A stretch of 64,000 nt of DNA, from assembly GCA_916613615.1 (NCBI GenBank), contig OU744723.1, forward strand, positions 33,176,171 through 33,240,170, in the 5' to 3' direction. Within the stretch, counting starts at the first letter, position 1; each line of letters opens with the position of its first letter. This DNA comes from Steromphala cineraria (lineage: Eukaryota > Mollusca > Gastropoda > Trochida > Trochidae). Shown here in pieces: positions 31,299 through 44,675 of this stretch. The notes beneath the pieces were generated by a model. The model saw only the letters and a list, made by a program, of their open reading frames with translations, did not search any database and had not been told where the DNA came from. The position numbers and the translations under genes were made by a program.

Positions 31299-34200
31299 AT
31301 GAAGTTTGATGAATTGCTGGTGAAAATCGGACAATTTGGTCCCTACCAAGGCTACGTGTTTGTTTTGGTTGGACTGGTTGCGTCCTCAACAGCGCTCATC
31401 GTCCTAGCGCCAGTGTTTGTGCTTGATATACCGAAGTACAGGTAATTCACTGTTTTCTGTCTCGTGAGATAATGTGCGGAACTCACAAGTGAAGGAAATT
31501 GTATCTACTAATGAGGATCATTGTCATTGACCTGGTCCATAACCATAACTACTCTGCCACTTATCAGTTGCTTTAGACTTAAGAGTGCATTCCAGCATAT
31601 TTTTGACAAGTTTGGCTTTAATTTATTTCAAATGATGAATTACATACCTTACAAATGGTTGCAAGTCAAAACCATCTTAAACGCGAAAGATATTTTTATT
31701 TTTGTAAAAAGGTTTTGGCTTGTTGTTTTGTGGCCTGCATACAAATGTGAATTTCATTACTCGCATGTAACACTACACCATCATGTCACTTGCCCTCTCG
31801 CCATGATGGCTACTCCAACTGGGAAGTTTGATGTGTTGACCATTGTTTTTGTGTGAATGCAGTGTAGATAGATACCAAATTATAAATACATATGTATTGA
31901 CATTTTCAGGTGTCATTTAATTGTATAAATTATTCATCTTGCAATTATTATTTCTTCTTGATCAGGTTAAAATAAATATATCGATTGTAGTTAAGAATCA
32001 GACTGTGACGTTTTGTCAACCATTATTAAAAAAGACAAGTGGCCTCCAACATCACAGTCCAAAGTTAATAAGGAACATTGTACGGATACAATATTTTTCA
32101 CAATTCCAAACATTGTTAAGAACAACATTGTTCAACAATAACAGCCGAACTATATCAGCTGCCCTGCCAAAGTGGAAATTCTAACACAGTTTTGGCGATC
32201 TTTATTAATCTATGTAAACTACTTCATGTATGAATCTATATGTAATACCTTTTGTAATAATAAAAGCATTCATTAATAAAATAAACCATATTGTCTAATC
32301 TTGTTTGTTGAAATGTTGAACTCTAGATTCATATTTGTTAAATATTAATAAAATAAGTTTAAAACATTTAAAGGTACATTTTCAACATTTGCAAACAGTT
32401 ATTGCTCTTTATATCAGGTTATACTTAAAAAAATAGTTTGAGAAGAAAAACAATGAATTTCATGAGTATGTACAGTACTCAGTTACTGTCCCTCAGATGA
32501 CATGATTCATCCCTTCTTTTACCCCCCACATCCCGTGACCCTTCCAGACTCAATATTCCTTGACATAAACACACTGCAATGGTTACATTGTGTGTTCCCA
32601 CCCACATCCCGTGACCCTTCCAGACTCAATATTCCTTGACATAAACACACTGCAATGGTTACATTGTGTGTTCTGAAGATATGGGATTTAAATCGCCTGT
32701 TTCTGAGCTTGAGGTGAACAATAACTAAATTTGTTGACAAGATTACAGAATGATTTTAGATATTTATCAGTTTGTAGATATTGCAAAGGTTATGTCCCCT
32801 CTCCCTTTTATATTTAGAATATTGATCAGTATTAGTAAAGACCAAACATATTCCTTATTTACGATTAATAAAACAATAAGATTATATATTTAAATAAAAT
32901 GTGATGTTTTTCTTGAATACGTACCTGCAAATACATTACACTGGAAAGGTAATCATACTGTCCATTCTACTGTTGTTATATATATGCATCCTGTAAAAAT
33001 GCAACTCAAGAAGGATTATAGTATATGAATGTATGTAATTACCTCAAAATTAATTTCCTGAGGTGAACTGTGATGGCCCACGTAAGCGGAAAGAAAAACG
33101 GGAATGGATATTTGAGTTTAAAAAATATGATATAATTACTGACAAATAAATTAGCTAAACAAATGTCAGATGATGAAATGGTATAATTTAGGTTATGTAT
33201 GAAATATGTAACAGTGATAAAATGCATGCAACAGAATCTAGAACATCTAAGTCAGAAATTCCTTGCTAAGGGTCTAGATGATACTTCTGCAAACACAAAT
33301 TGACTAGTGATTCAAGCACAGCTTTTTCAATCATAAACTGAGGGGTAATAAACATAATCTCAAATAAAACATTGACATCATCATGACCATGATGTTTGTA
33401 TAAATACTTTTTAAAGTCTTACTTAAAATAACGAAAAGTAAAAAGTGTATGTGTCAAAACTCATTTGGGATGAAGCATGAAATTGTCTCTCACTCCCCTA
33501 CCTAGACCAAAAGTTCTATCTCTGAAAGCTGTATCCTCGCACAGCGAGCCGCATAGTGTGCAGTGAGGTTGCAGATAGAGACTCTCGACCCATCACCTAC
33601 CTATCACCTTTAGCAACGCTCGCATCAAGCCATGGAGACTCTGTCATTGTTAGGACATCAGGGACTATGCATATTCTTCATAGAAGCGAAACGTGTCATA
33701 GATATAGATCTAAAACGTACTGCTCTCTCGTCTCGATCGAATCCCCCAAAAGTTATTTTTCATAATGGGAGAAGTTAGATGCGAGACGCAAGACTTCAAG
33801 TTCCGGTTTAGCCGCCTTATTTATGGAAACGTTTCCATAATTAAGAAGATTTTGTGGACATTTTGCTTGAATACAAATGGAAAGTTTTTTGTTTTACATT
33901 TTCATGGAAGTGCTTCAATTTAATGATTTAACAAATTCATTGCATTAATTTTGTTTTAAAAAATGTCTTGTTGAAACCTTCAAAATATGTCGGAGTGTTC
34001 CTTTAAGAGACAATAAACATTCTTAGTTTTCACTTTTAAACTCATTAACTTTTACCAAGAAGAATGGGATCATTACACTCACACCAATCCACACAGTCCT
34101 TAGGTTTTTGAATGATAATACTTGAGTGGGATACAATCTAAAGAAGAATATTATCAATTCAATTGACATCCCAATGATCCCAATATTTTATTGGTGCCGT

Positions 34201-37200
34201 ATACCAGTTCTCGATAACTACATCATGCAGAGTACTTTTTCAATAAACATAGTGAAGCGTTCGTTGTTAAATTTCGTTTTGTGAAATATGAAATATCTTG
34301 TTTTGTTGTACTTAGGTGTGCCATTCCCGGGTACAGTAACGACACCTACTCGATACAGAATGATCTCCACCAAGAACTCGTCAACCTCACTGTCCCCCTG
34401 GTGGTCAGTAGCCAGGGGGAGACAACCTACTCCAAGTGCCAACTCTACAATGTGACGGAAGTGACGTCAAGAGAGAACAGGACGATGTATGAATGTACAA
34501 AATGGGTGTACGACACCTCGGTTATCCAGTCATCTGGTATCACAGATGTAAGTAATGTTAAAGTTCACATAACCACAAATATATTTCACTATTTTCTTTG
34601 GAACATATGAAAGTCTGATTACAATATTGTATAGTGTGTCAAAGGTCGCTACTCAAAAATGTTCAGTTTAGTAATGAAAGCCGTTTATGAAAGCCACTTT
34701 TGATGAGCTGCTTAGACCTATCTGGCCACAAACCAGTGAATGTATGACTTGTCACACCCCCTTTTTGTTACGCAATAAACACAGCTTCAGCTTCTTTATC
34801 TATACATCTATCGTAACAATACCACAGTAAAATTTTTTTAGAAAATGTTTTCCATCCAGTTAGAGAAATCATTTGACGATGTAACACTACCAAGCATTTG
34901 GTGTAAAAAGATATCCACATCAATGGTAATTAAACAATAATTTAGGTGGTATTTCAGTTGAAATAATGATGTGTTACTCTGTATAGTCTGTTTATTGTGT
35001 CACACCACACCCCTTAAGTTGAAACAGTGTTTTGAGTGAATTTGATATCACGATTGTCAAGAAAAGAGATAAATAATTACTTTATTGAATGAATTTCATG
35101 CTGATAATAAAAAAGTAACATTCTTATTATAAGTTTGTTTACATCTTTTAGAATAAGCTATTTAGATTTCCTTTCCACACAAGAACGATATGTATATGAT
35201 TTTACCTTTATAAACCGATTTTCTTTTCAGTTCCACATGGTGTGTCAGGACGAAATTCTACGTTCCCATAGTAACATGCTTGCCTTCGCTGGTGGATTTC
35301 CCGGATGTCTTATATTTGGACCAATTGCAGACGTGTATGTTCATTTTTTTTTGTTATACAACCCTTGCAAAATTACGACGAATGTGTTAATATTCAGTTT
35401 TGAAACTTAAACTTGCTGTTAATTTGCATTCATATTTATATTGGTGAAGACTAATCAGGAAGAAGAGTACCTTAAACTGATCATGTCGTCCAATACAGAA
35501 GGTTAAAATGAGAAATATGATTAATGCTATTTACAAAACGTTTCATTGGGTGAATATACTGTATGATTGGTTTATGAAATTAAGAACACATATTAAATAA
35601 GTGTTAATAGAGAAGTTGTATATTTGAACATATATTGTTGTTTGTAAACAGTGCTCCTTTTACACTGTATAGGGAATTGAAAACTGTGGTTTGAGAGTTA
35701 TCAATGTAATGAAATACAGAGAACAAAATTAAACAACCGGATAGCAAGTAAATACAATGATATCATGATGATAACAAAATGGTGAATGCTTGTTGCAGGT
35801 AGATACAGGACAGTATTTAGATTTACAGAAGGCAAATAATCAAAACAAATCTTTTTTTCAGATCATAGTTGGATGTTACCTTTGTACGTCTTTGGCTGTC
35901 AATACCTTACCTTATAAGTGTGTGATTTCCAATTCTTACATTTTGAAATATACTTATAGGCTATTGAGAGGGTTAATTAATGTGACCAAAAATTTACTTA
36001 TGATATACATGTACTGTTACTTCTCAAAAAGGAAATCTGGCGAAGTTTGCTTTAAAAAATTGGTTGTCAATATGATGGATTTACAAATGTAAGGTTAGTT
36101 ATCATTAAGAACCTCCTGATCAAAACTGAATATAAATAATGTTATTTCGTCAACATAATACCCTTTCCAAGCCTATTCATGTGTGTATTTTTTCATTCTT
36201 TTTTTGAAAATTGTGTTGCGTTTACAATGAGTATGTTTGAATCGAACATGTTGTCACACGTAATTGTTGCCGTTTAATAGAAAGTGGACAGATCAGGAAG
36301 AAGGGGGGAGAAGGGATGGGGGAACTAAATGAAATAAAGTCATAGTGAGGGAAAAACACCAGGTTTATAACTGACAATCCGTCGACTTATCCAGTTGCAT
36401 GTAAGCTCATGCTGGCATAGCTCACATATTCACAAAAACACTCAAAGAACCTACACAGGTCATGGCACTTACTTTGAAAATTAGTGTCATCATAACAACT
36501 ATTTCAGTTTTGGACGTAAGAAGTCTTTGCTTCTGTCCATCTTGACGACTGTAGTTACAAGTGTAGCTGTGGCGATGTCCCCTAACTACGGTGTGTTTGT
36601 CTCAACGGTGTTCTTCAACAACTTTGCTAGCATGGGACTTTTCATGATTGCATTTGTGATGGGTGAGTTTGACATAAAGCATACAAGATTTACCAAACTT
36701 CTAAGCAAGAATCTTTTCACCAACTGAAAAATTGAAAGTGATAGTTTTCTTTCTTTATCAAAGGAAGCAAATGTTTGTTTTAAATTTGTTACATTTGCGG
36801 TTCATTGTTTCAATTTATAACTCATTTTGATTGACTTAAAATTTGAAAACATGAATACTATTTCTTTTCAATGTGTTTGTTTTAAAAATAGTTAATATGA
36901 GTACTGTATACATACATATCTAATAATTATATCTCATTGGCATTGAGCATATACATGGAAACAAGGTGTAAATGTGTTCATTCATTAAGTCTGTACGTCA
37001 GGGGTTCAAACTAAAGGTAGTGTGTAGAATTATCTATTCCATCATGAACGCTTATCATTTTCAGCAATGGAAATTACTGGCCCAGGAAAACGGGCAAATG
37101 TGACCATTGCAATAGAATTCTTCTGGGTTCTGGGGTTATTTGTCCTTGACCTTGCCGCGTATTACTTCCGACAGTGGCGCCACCTACGTCTTGTGATCGG

Positions 37201-40200
37201 AGTTCCTCCTGTCATATTCCTCTTATACTGGTGGTGAGTCTGGCAAAACTGATTCAAACCTGGACTAAATTAGGTTGTCTCAATATTTACCCCTTTTGGT
37301 ACATAACATCTTTTAAAACAGTTTGAATAAACGAACATCAAAATTTGCACAAGTTATGATTTCTGCAAAAAGTATTGGAGATCCATTTGTATCTGAAAAC
37401 GGATCAGTAAAAACATATATGTTCAGTATCAGCGCAAAGTAGCAGATGCAAAATGACAAAAGATCAAGATAATGATGGAGATAATGCTTTGAGCATGTCT
37501 TAGGGCTCACAGCGACGTTTTTAGGATATCTGGATGTTTTTCAATTATTATAAACAGCTACGTTTCTTTCATTACATTCTATGCAGGATTCTACCCGAGT
37601 CCCCAAGATGGCTGATATCAAAAGGAAAGAAAGAGGAAGCGTCCAAGATTCTCAGGAAGATAGCAGAGTCTAACAAGGTGGAACTGGAGGAAGAAGTGAT
37701 GAAGAATGTCACTGTGGAGGAAGAGGAGAAGACGGTTCCCATCTGGAAGATGTTCACCACTCCTGTTCTTCTTCTCAGGACCTTCATCATCCTCTTCAAC
37801 TGGTACCTGTCTTTTGTATTGCTCTTGAAAATCACATCAAACAAATTCAATCAATGATGTTTTTTCGAAAGGAACTGACTTTTGAATAAGAGAATGAAAG
37901 AAATATCATCGTTGTTGGTTCAGTATAGTTAAAGTAAGTTTGTAAATTGTTACCAAAATCCTGACTGCTAATTTAGGAAACTTATAAAAAGCTTAATCAC
38001 TCCTATTGGATGTATGGCCATAGGCTTCTTGTTATCTATAAGTTTTTTCTAGCACCAAACAATAACTCTTAATTTTCATAACTTTAATATTTACAAATAT
38101 AGTTAGACTGAGCTCCCCTCCAAAATATTAAAGATGCTATATCATACTTGCAATACTTTTAAAAGTATTTTTAATGTATACGTTTATTTTTAGAAACATT
38201 TAGCGACCAACCTTGAGAAAATCGGACCAAAATTCATCAAATAGGAGATAATTTACCAAAAAATACCGAAACGGCAGTCGATATAAGGGCGAATCAAGTG
38301 TGGCCATTTCACAACTTCCGGTTTCTAAATGTACGCTTGAAACCCGTCTTAGTCGCGCTCAACTAGATTTTATATTTTCTCCGAATTAGGTATTCGTTGC
38401 TGTCAAAGTTGATACCCATCGAACGCAATTACGGTAGTTGAGACACGGCGTAAATCCTACAAGCATAATGATTACGTCACCGAAAGCGGGTTCACAAAAT
38501 GAGATGCCCTTTGACGAGGGGTACTGTGCTTGAAGCGTCGAAATAAGTATGTAATTGTTGATTTAACAATCTAAATATGATATCAAAATTTCGACGAAAT
38601 TTTTGTCTACAAAGTGATGTATTTCATTTCTCAATAGCTAAGTTGCATCCTGAACCTCTTGCAAGTATGATCTAGCATATTTAAACAAATTGTTACATGG
38701 ACTGTAGACCTTCCTTTTCAGGAGAATTGAAACTTTCCACGATTTCCAGGACATATTGCAAGGAAACTATCAAAAAAATTATCAAGGAAACTTGATAGTA
38801 TAAATATCTTACAAAGACAGCAAATTAGTTACTTTTCAGCATTCACACATTGACAAGAGCCATGCTCCTAAAGGTTTCGAACTACAGCAGACAAACTGTC
38901 ATTCCTTCCATCAAAGCATACTCACCTGTCCATCGGTTTAGGTTAACTGCGAACCTCATCTACTACGGGTTAAGTCTGAATGTTGGCAACCTGAGCGGGA
39001 ACATCTACCTCAACTTCTTTGTGTTCAGTCTGATGGAGCTCCTGGCCTATGTTGGATGTTTCTTCCTTCTCACAAGATTCGGCAGGAAGACCATTCTGTG
39101 TTCCAGTTATCTGGTTGGGGGTGTGGCATGTCTAGCTACAATATTTCCAGTCATCTATGGCCCTTCATGTAAGTAATGTGTATAGAGCTGTCTCCAAGTG
39201 ACTTTCCATGACTGGAAATTGATAGCGCTGAGGCCTCAGCATTCTCTTCCCACACAAGCAGATCAAGTCATTAAATGGTTGTACAGCCTCTGTTCTAACT
39301 AGCTGTGTTTGTGGACTAGAAAGAGAAAAGCCATCAAAGGGATCCAATCAAATTTAGTTGTTCAATCAACGATTTGTTGAAAGGTGATCGTTTTGCCTCC
39401 TGGATTATGGGAAATGCTTTGTGCTGAGAAGTACCCTTTTGATGCAAATAGTATGCTGACAAAGTGACAATATCGAAAACGTTTCTTGAGCAAATATTGG
39501 CATCTAAGAGAAAATTTAAGAGACCAGGATTTGGTCTTAATCGAGCAATGGTTTATAAACAATTTATGACTTCATATACCTCTGTGGCGAGAGAATGAGG
39601 CCCCGGGGAAACGTCTGGTTATGAGGAGATAACCCTATTGCACATAAATTAGTTCTCTCAATGAAACATAGTCGAATGAGAAAAGGAAAGCTTTAGGCCT
39701 CAGGGGTAGACTCTCTTTTGTTTTACTTTGGTTTACCAAATTTTCCTTTGTAGTGACAAAAGTCCTGGCTTTTGATAAAAATGTCAATTATGTTATTCTT
39801 AATTGTAGTTTTTTCTAGTTAGACATGATGTATTCTTTATAGACACAACAGACTTGACATTAATGTGACTTGTTTGCCTTTAAGTTTCGTTATTTTGACT
39901 ATTATAATAACTTCTGTTTATGATTATAAACATTATTTTCTTAGCCTCTGATTGGATGGTGATAACATTTGCAATGATTGGTAAACTTGGAGCCTCAGGC
40001 TCCTATGCCATCGTCTACATACTGACTGCGGAGTTGCTGCCCACAGTTGTGAGACAGTCTGGTCTAGCGGTCTGTTCTATGAGTGAAATGACTGGGGGAA
40101 TGATATCTCCTTATATAGCAGACTTGGTATGTTGATACACAACCCCTGTTTAACACCGTACTACACAATTTCAATCAGTTGTCAGAAGTGTGGTCCAGTG

Positions 40201-41980
40201 ATCCGTTCTATCAATGGGATCTCCTTCTTTAACAGACCTGGTATGTAACATAAGAACCTGCTTGATAGCTTGATGCACACTTTCCTTCTTCTCGCTTCGT
40301 CTCCTTTGAGTGAAGGAATGATATCTCCTTATATAGCCGCCTTGGTATGTAAGTTAACAATCCCTGATTAACATCTAAATACACAATATCTTGCTTATTA
40401 AACAGTGTTCAGACACTCTGGTTCTGGTTCTTTAAGAAAGATAACTTGAATATAAATTGGAATGTTACTGAATAATTAAAACAATACCAATGTCTATCAA
40501 TATAACTGTTATGTGGGAGTATCTTCAGCTATATGTGTTTAGTGAAATTCAGATGTGATGTCTTACTTTTCAACATTATATTCTGCTTATTTCGGTGTTT
40601 ATGAACTAATCTGGTTTAACGATCGGCAAGATAAGTAAGTTGATTACACCTATGACGAGACTTGGTATGGCAGTCTTATATTACAACTCCTGTGTCATAC
40701 AAAACTGTTCTCGGTAATCAGGTCTGGGAGAAATTTCCATGGCTCGAATGATGGATATCGCCTTAAATAGCATACTTGGTGTGTTACTTTTTCCAAACCT
40801 TAAAAATATCAAGGTATTGAGAAACGATCTGGTAAAACGATGTGTTAATAGGGATGATTACTGAGAAATGATGCATCAGTGTATAGCAGATTTGTTATAT
40901 GGACAGAACTGTGAGGAATGTTTTTCAAGATGATAATGCTTGCTTGTAGACCTCGTATGTACCTGAATGATAATATATCATGCATACCGCTAAAAGGGAA
41001 AAATATAATACTGTCCGAGCCCTTTGTAACATGAGTGAGATGGGATGAGACAAAATGCTAAATAGACATTTCAAATAGTTCAATTGACAGATTTAAATCA
41101 GTAAAAGACAACCAAATGTAAGAATGTCAAGTGTATACCAACTTATTGCATTGCTCCTTGAAGCGACAGCTTGTTACATTCAGCACTAGAAATGACCAAC
41201 AATATTTCAGGGTATTCTGGTGAAAGGTCCTATGAGTGATGCACTTCCGCTCATAGTGTTTGGTTCCCTGGCGATTTGTGCGGGACTGCTTGCTTTTCAA
41301 CTTCCGGAAACCAAGGACAGACTACTACCCGAAACTATAGAGGATGCAATAAACTTCGGCAGGTAAGCTGAACACAACGATTTGAGATTATGGGTTATTG
41401 TGTAGAATTGTTACAATTTTGCGAAAACGGAAGAACTACATTAAAAGAAACCCAATGAAAGTCATAAAACAAAAACATATCATTTTATTCATTCTTATAT
41501 GTTCATATTTAATTTTTCTCAAAGAGTTGAACATCATTTAAAAACTCAAAATTGGTTCATTTATCGATATACAATCATAACTATATATAACAGAAAATCT
41601 ATGATTTTGAATTTTCGAAAAATTCCAAATGGCTTATACCGCTCTATATATTATATAACCAGCCAATAGGATGACTTCATTCCATTAATATTTGATTTGA
41701 CAGGATGAGAGAGCGAAAGGGTTTAATCAAAAGGCTTAACATATATACATAAGGAATAGTTATGAAAGCTGTTTCTTTGAAGGGTTTTCTTACATGTCCT
41801 CTGCGTTTTTTTAACACAATGTATTTTCTGGTGATTTAAATTATTAAACATGACGATTTAAAAAGAAATGATAAAATTGTTATATTTTCCAGACCTGAAA
41901 CGAGGAAACTGAAAATTAATACACATCGTGAAATGTCACAGGAACAAGAGCTGGAAGTTATCTTCAATACCCCAAAATAA
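31299..41980 (+). CDS. SLC22-family organic ion transporter, ten exons, 555 aa
   Basis: Exons 31299-31441, 34316-34547, 35231-35334, 36508-36662, 37065-37233, 37587-37802, 38942-39168, 39945-40126, 41211-41362 and 41893-41980 all have GT-AG borders and sum to 1668 nt (555 residues plus stop), the usual SLC22 length. This is a 12-TM major facilitator of the plasma membrane that moves organic cations, carnitine or anions; the substrate cannot be told. TM1 is in exon 1. Exon 2 encodes the large extracellular loop with Cys residues and four N-glycosylation sequons (NDT, NLT, NVT, NRT). Family motifs are GPIADVFGRKK (the usual DR is DV), ITGPGKRA, PESPRWLISKG, YYGLSLN, TRFGRKT, TAELLPTVVR and LPETKD. 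All introns look spliceable and there is no frame break. The start is 31299, unless the small exon at 30836 is used. Confidence 0.93.
32524..32675. repeat. 76-bp tandem duplication in SLC22 intron 1
   Basis: Two nearly identical adjacent units containing CACATCCCGTGACCCTTCCA and ending TACATTGTGTGTTC. They lie within the 2.9-kb first intron. Confidence 0.9.
38132..38680. mobile_element. TTAA-flanked element in SLC22 intron 6
   Basis: TTAA at 38128-38131 and 38681-38684; inverted ends AGATGCTATATCATACTTGC and ATATGCTAGATCATACTTGC (about 22 bp with two mismatches). Its interior is less AT-rich than the intron around it. It is a non-autonomous piggyBac/Kolobok-type element, different from the AGGTGTTC family. 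Confidence 0.82.
40127..41080 (+). repeat. Degenerate tandem copies of the SLC22 exon 8 end and donor
   Basis: After the real exon end (GCAGACTTG|gtatgt at 40126), similar words recur: AACAGACCTGGTATGT (about 40242), TATAGCCGCCTTGGTATGT (about 40352), GAGACTTGGTATGG (about 40668), ATAGCATACTTGGTGTGT (about 40780), TATAGCAGATTTGTTATATG (about 40898) and TAGACCTCGTATGT (about 40958). Spacing is mostly near 110-118 bp, with one triple gap. The upstream exon word GAATGATATCTCCTTATATAGC is partly kept in the 40352 copy. Confidence 0.7.
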
Positions 41981-42111
41981 TTGATTGGCCAGGAGTCAGA
42001 TCATATTTTATATGGTGCCAATACTTTGTTTAATATTATTGAAGGTCTTTGAATATAAAAAGTATGATCAACTCAATTATGTGATGAAGATTTCAAAGAG
42101 GTTATTTCAAG

Positions 42112-42117
42112 AATAAA
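42112..42117 (+). terminator. SLC22 polyadenylation signal
   Basis: First AATAAA after the stop at 41978-41980, about 130 bp downstream. Another AATAAA at about 42215 is an alternative. Confidence 0.5.
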
Positions 42118-42639
42118 GAGGATATATGAAATGTAGAATGCAAGTTCGAGTCATGTGAAAGCAATGCAAACAGGATACAAAGTGTGACCACTGTTTTCAA
42201 TATTATTCTGAAAAATAAAATAATTTTTCCAATGATTTATATGATTATATCGTTTATGTTCAACGATTGAGTTTAGAAAATATTCCTTGTTTCCGAAAGT
42301 TTCCCCTCACCAAACATTTGCATCACAAACTTAATGAAATTGTTCAGCCAATGAAACACTTATCGCATGAAAAAAGTGGTTCTTGTGACTAGGCATTTAC
42401 CGTAATATACTAGACAATATGATGATATTGAACATCGTTGCTTATTGTACAACTAACTGTGATTGCATCCAATCAGGCTTCTCCCTTTTCTAGCCACAAA
42501 CTCGGCTTATTCAAACAGGGATTGGAGCAGATTTTAATTAATTGTTCTATCTCAGTTGGGAGAGAAAGCCGAAGTTATTTAAGAAATTTAAGTTGTCTTA
42601 ACAGAGATTGAATCCCATGTTAAATCTGCATTAATTATA

Positions 42640-42800
42640 AAATTATCTACGTGAGTCTCGTTTGATTCAAACAGTAGGTATATTGAGTGATGCACCGAGG
42701 GAAGGGTGGGTACATCTGACTTATACCCCACTCTGGTAGAGTTATATTTGACGAAAAAGAGTTGTCCACCATTCTCTATGTATATTTATCTTGACCTAAT
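42640..42800. repeat. Relic of foldback 3 family
   Basis: AAACAGTAGGTATATTGAGTG, GATGCACCGAGGGAAG and CTTATACCCCACTC, in this order, match the reverse complement of 6285-6415. Only one arm plus flank is present. Confidence 0.7.
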
Positions 42801-42957
42801 TAGATCAACAAAGTATTAACAATACTCGTTTTTTACGTTTTTAAAAACATAATCTGACTTCATTACATTAAAATTTGGTACAAATTAGTACCTATACATG
42901 GCTTATATAGCAAAATACAACAATCTAGACATGGCACAACAAAATGTACCACCACCT

Positions 42958-43236
42958 GTATCGGGCCTCAGTAGCTCAGTCGAGAGCTCAGTCAGAGGCG
43001 TTGTGTCGCAACATGAAGGCCCCTGGTTCGATTCCCACTTTAGTCATTAACATTTCTCAAAAGTTCTATATTTTACAACTTGGTTACTTTGCCTAAGTTG
43101 TAGATCTCTTCACTTGACTTTATTGGGTGTGCAAAAAAGAAAAGGTGTATTAGAAAAGTTGTGGTGTATCCGTCAATATACCTACGGTTAGAACAAAGGA
43201 AACCATAGCAACGAGACCGGAAGTGGGGTATAATAT
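42958..43236 (+). mobile_element. tRNA-derived SINE-like repeat, copy 2
   Basis: Head at 42962-43040 with an A-box-like TAGCTCAGTCGAGAG and a B-box GGTTCGATTCC. A small internal duplication (AGCTCAGTCGAGAGCTCAGTC) distorts the D-arm. The tail CAATATACCTAC, then AACCATAGCAACGAGACCGG, ends TGGGGTATAA, exactly as in copy 1 at 2442-2720 on the other strand. Confidence 0.8.
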
Positions 43237-43319
43237 CAAATGTTTGCAGGTTAACAAGGCAAGCTGTCCTCAACGAATAAGTCACAAACTATTGAAGTTT
43301 ATTGCAGAATCTGTAAGTA

Positions 43320-44675
43320 ATACCTCTTTATAAGAAAGGAGATAAATCTAGCCGTAGTAATTACCAACCAAATTTCTTGAATTAGTTGTTTGGGGAAACT
43401 ATTTGAAAGAACTGTCTTAACGTATTTATCTAACTATTTTTTAGACAATCGGTTGTTATTTAAATATCAATCAGGTTTCCAAGTTGGACATTCTACCACT
43501 CATCAATCAATAGAGCTATATAACAATATTTCCTATGCGTAAGATAGACGAGAAGATTACTGTATGGTGTTTTGCGATGTGTCTAAAGCATTCGACTGAG
43601 TGTGGCACAGAGGATACGGTATAGGTGAGGGATTACTGAAATGGATACGATGTTATCTAAGCGGGAGAAGACAACAGGTTTTTCTAAATGGTTCTTTGTC
43701 AAATTCACAAACATTATCCGTTGGTGTACCCCAGGGGTCAGTTCTTAGTACGTTCTTATTCATTGGTTGTGTTAACGATACTGCAGATGAACTAGATTGT
43801 AATGCACGATTATTCGCTGATGATACATCAATGGGATTTTCCTCAATCAATCACGGGCTTATGCAGGATACGCTAAACAGAAATCTCAAAACATCATCAT
43901 GTTGGGCTAAACACTGGCTTGTTACCTACAATCCAAGCAAAACGGAAGCAATAATGTTTAATCTTAAGAACAAATGTGAAATTCTTAACCTGGAATTTGA
44001 AGATCAGTCTGTACGTTTTGAAAATACCATAAACATCTTGGAATTATATTCTCATCTGATTGTAAATGGAACAACCATATCAATAGCATTGTGAAGACAA
44101 CTTCCTCGATGATCTATTCTATGAGAAAATTAAATTATGTTAAATAGGGATACCCTCAATAAGATTTATATAATATTTATAAGACCACATCTTGAATACG
44201 CCTGTGAAATATGGGATGGTTCAGGAGAGTTTAGTTTGGGGCCGCCCGAATAGTTACGGGATTACCTAAGTATGCTACGAGAGAATCTCTTACTTATGAA
44301 ACAGGATGGCAGTCTCTAAAAGAGAGAAGAATATATTGTAAACTATCATTATTTTATAGGATATATAACAATAATGCTCCATCATATCTTTGTGACCTTA
44401 TGCCACAACATGTTAATACTAGGACTAATTATAACCTTAGAAACGTTCGAGATCTTTCCGTGTCGTATTGCCGCACTTACCTCTACAGTGTATCACTTTT
44501 CCCATCATGCTCACAACTGTGGATTAACCTCCCATTGTACATTAGGGAAGCTGATTCTATTTATATATACATCTCCAAAAAAATTTAAAGCACCAGCTTA
44601 TTTCTCAATTGGTAAAAGAAAACTAAACATAATTCATACACAGTTGCGATATTCCAGTAGCAAACTAAACGCGTC
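43320..44675 (+). mobile_element. LINE reverse-transcriptase fragment (jockey-like)
   Basis: Starts within the fingers domain (KKGDKSSRSNYQP), then KYQSGFQVGHSTTHQ and VFCDVSKAFD (motif A). The main open part (43600-44094) has GVPQGSVLS (motif B), LFADDTS (motif C, catalytic DD intact) and NPSKTEAIMF. Frames then shift through ARIVTGLPKYATRESL, NNNAPSYLCDL and NYNLRN to HTQLRYSSSKLNA near 44672. Endonuclease and 5' parts are missing. Several stops and frameshifts show it is dead. Its 3' end abuts the DIRS-like fragment. Confidence 0.88.

Noticed and set aside
31921..32184. 87-codon frame in SLC22 intron 1, followed by AATAAA-rich sequence
   Set aside because: It looked like a possible retroelement end, but no reverse-transcriptase or SINE motif could be found.
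37572..37850. Minus-strand frame opposite SLC22 exon 6
   Set aside because: Shadow of the transporter exon carrying the PESPRWL motif.
43653..43850. Minus-strand frame opposite the LINE reverse transcriptase
   Set aside because: It is a shadow of the plus-strand RT frame, which has the conserved catalytic motifs.
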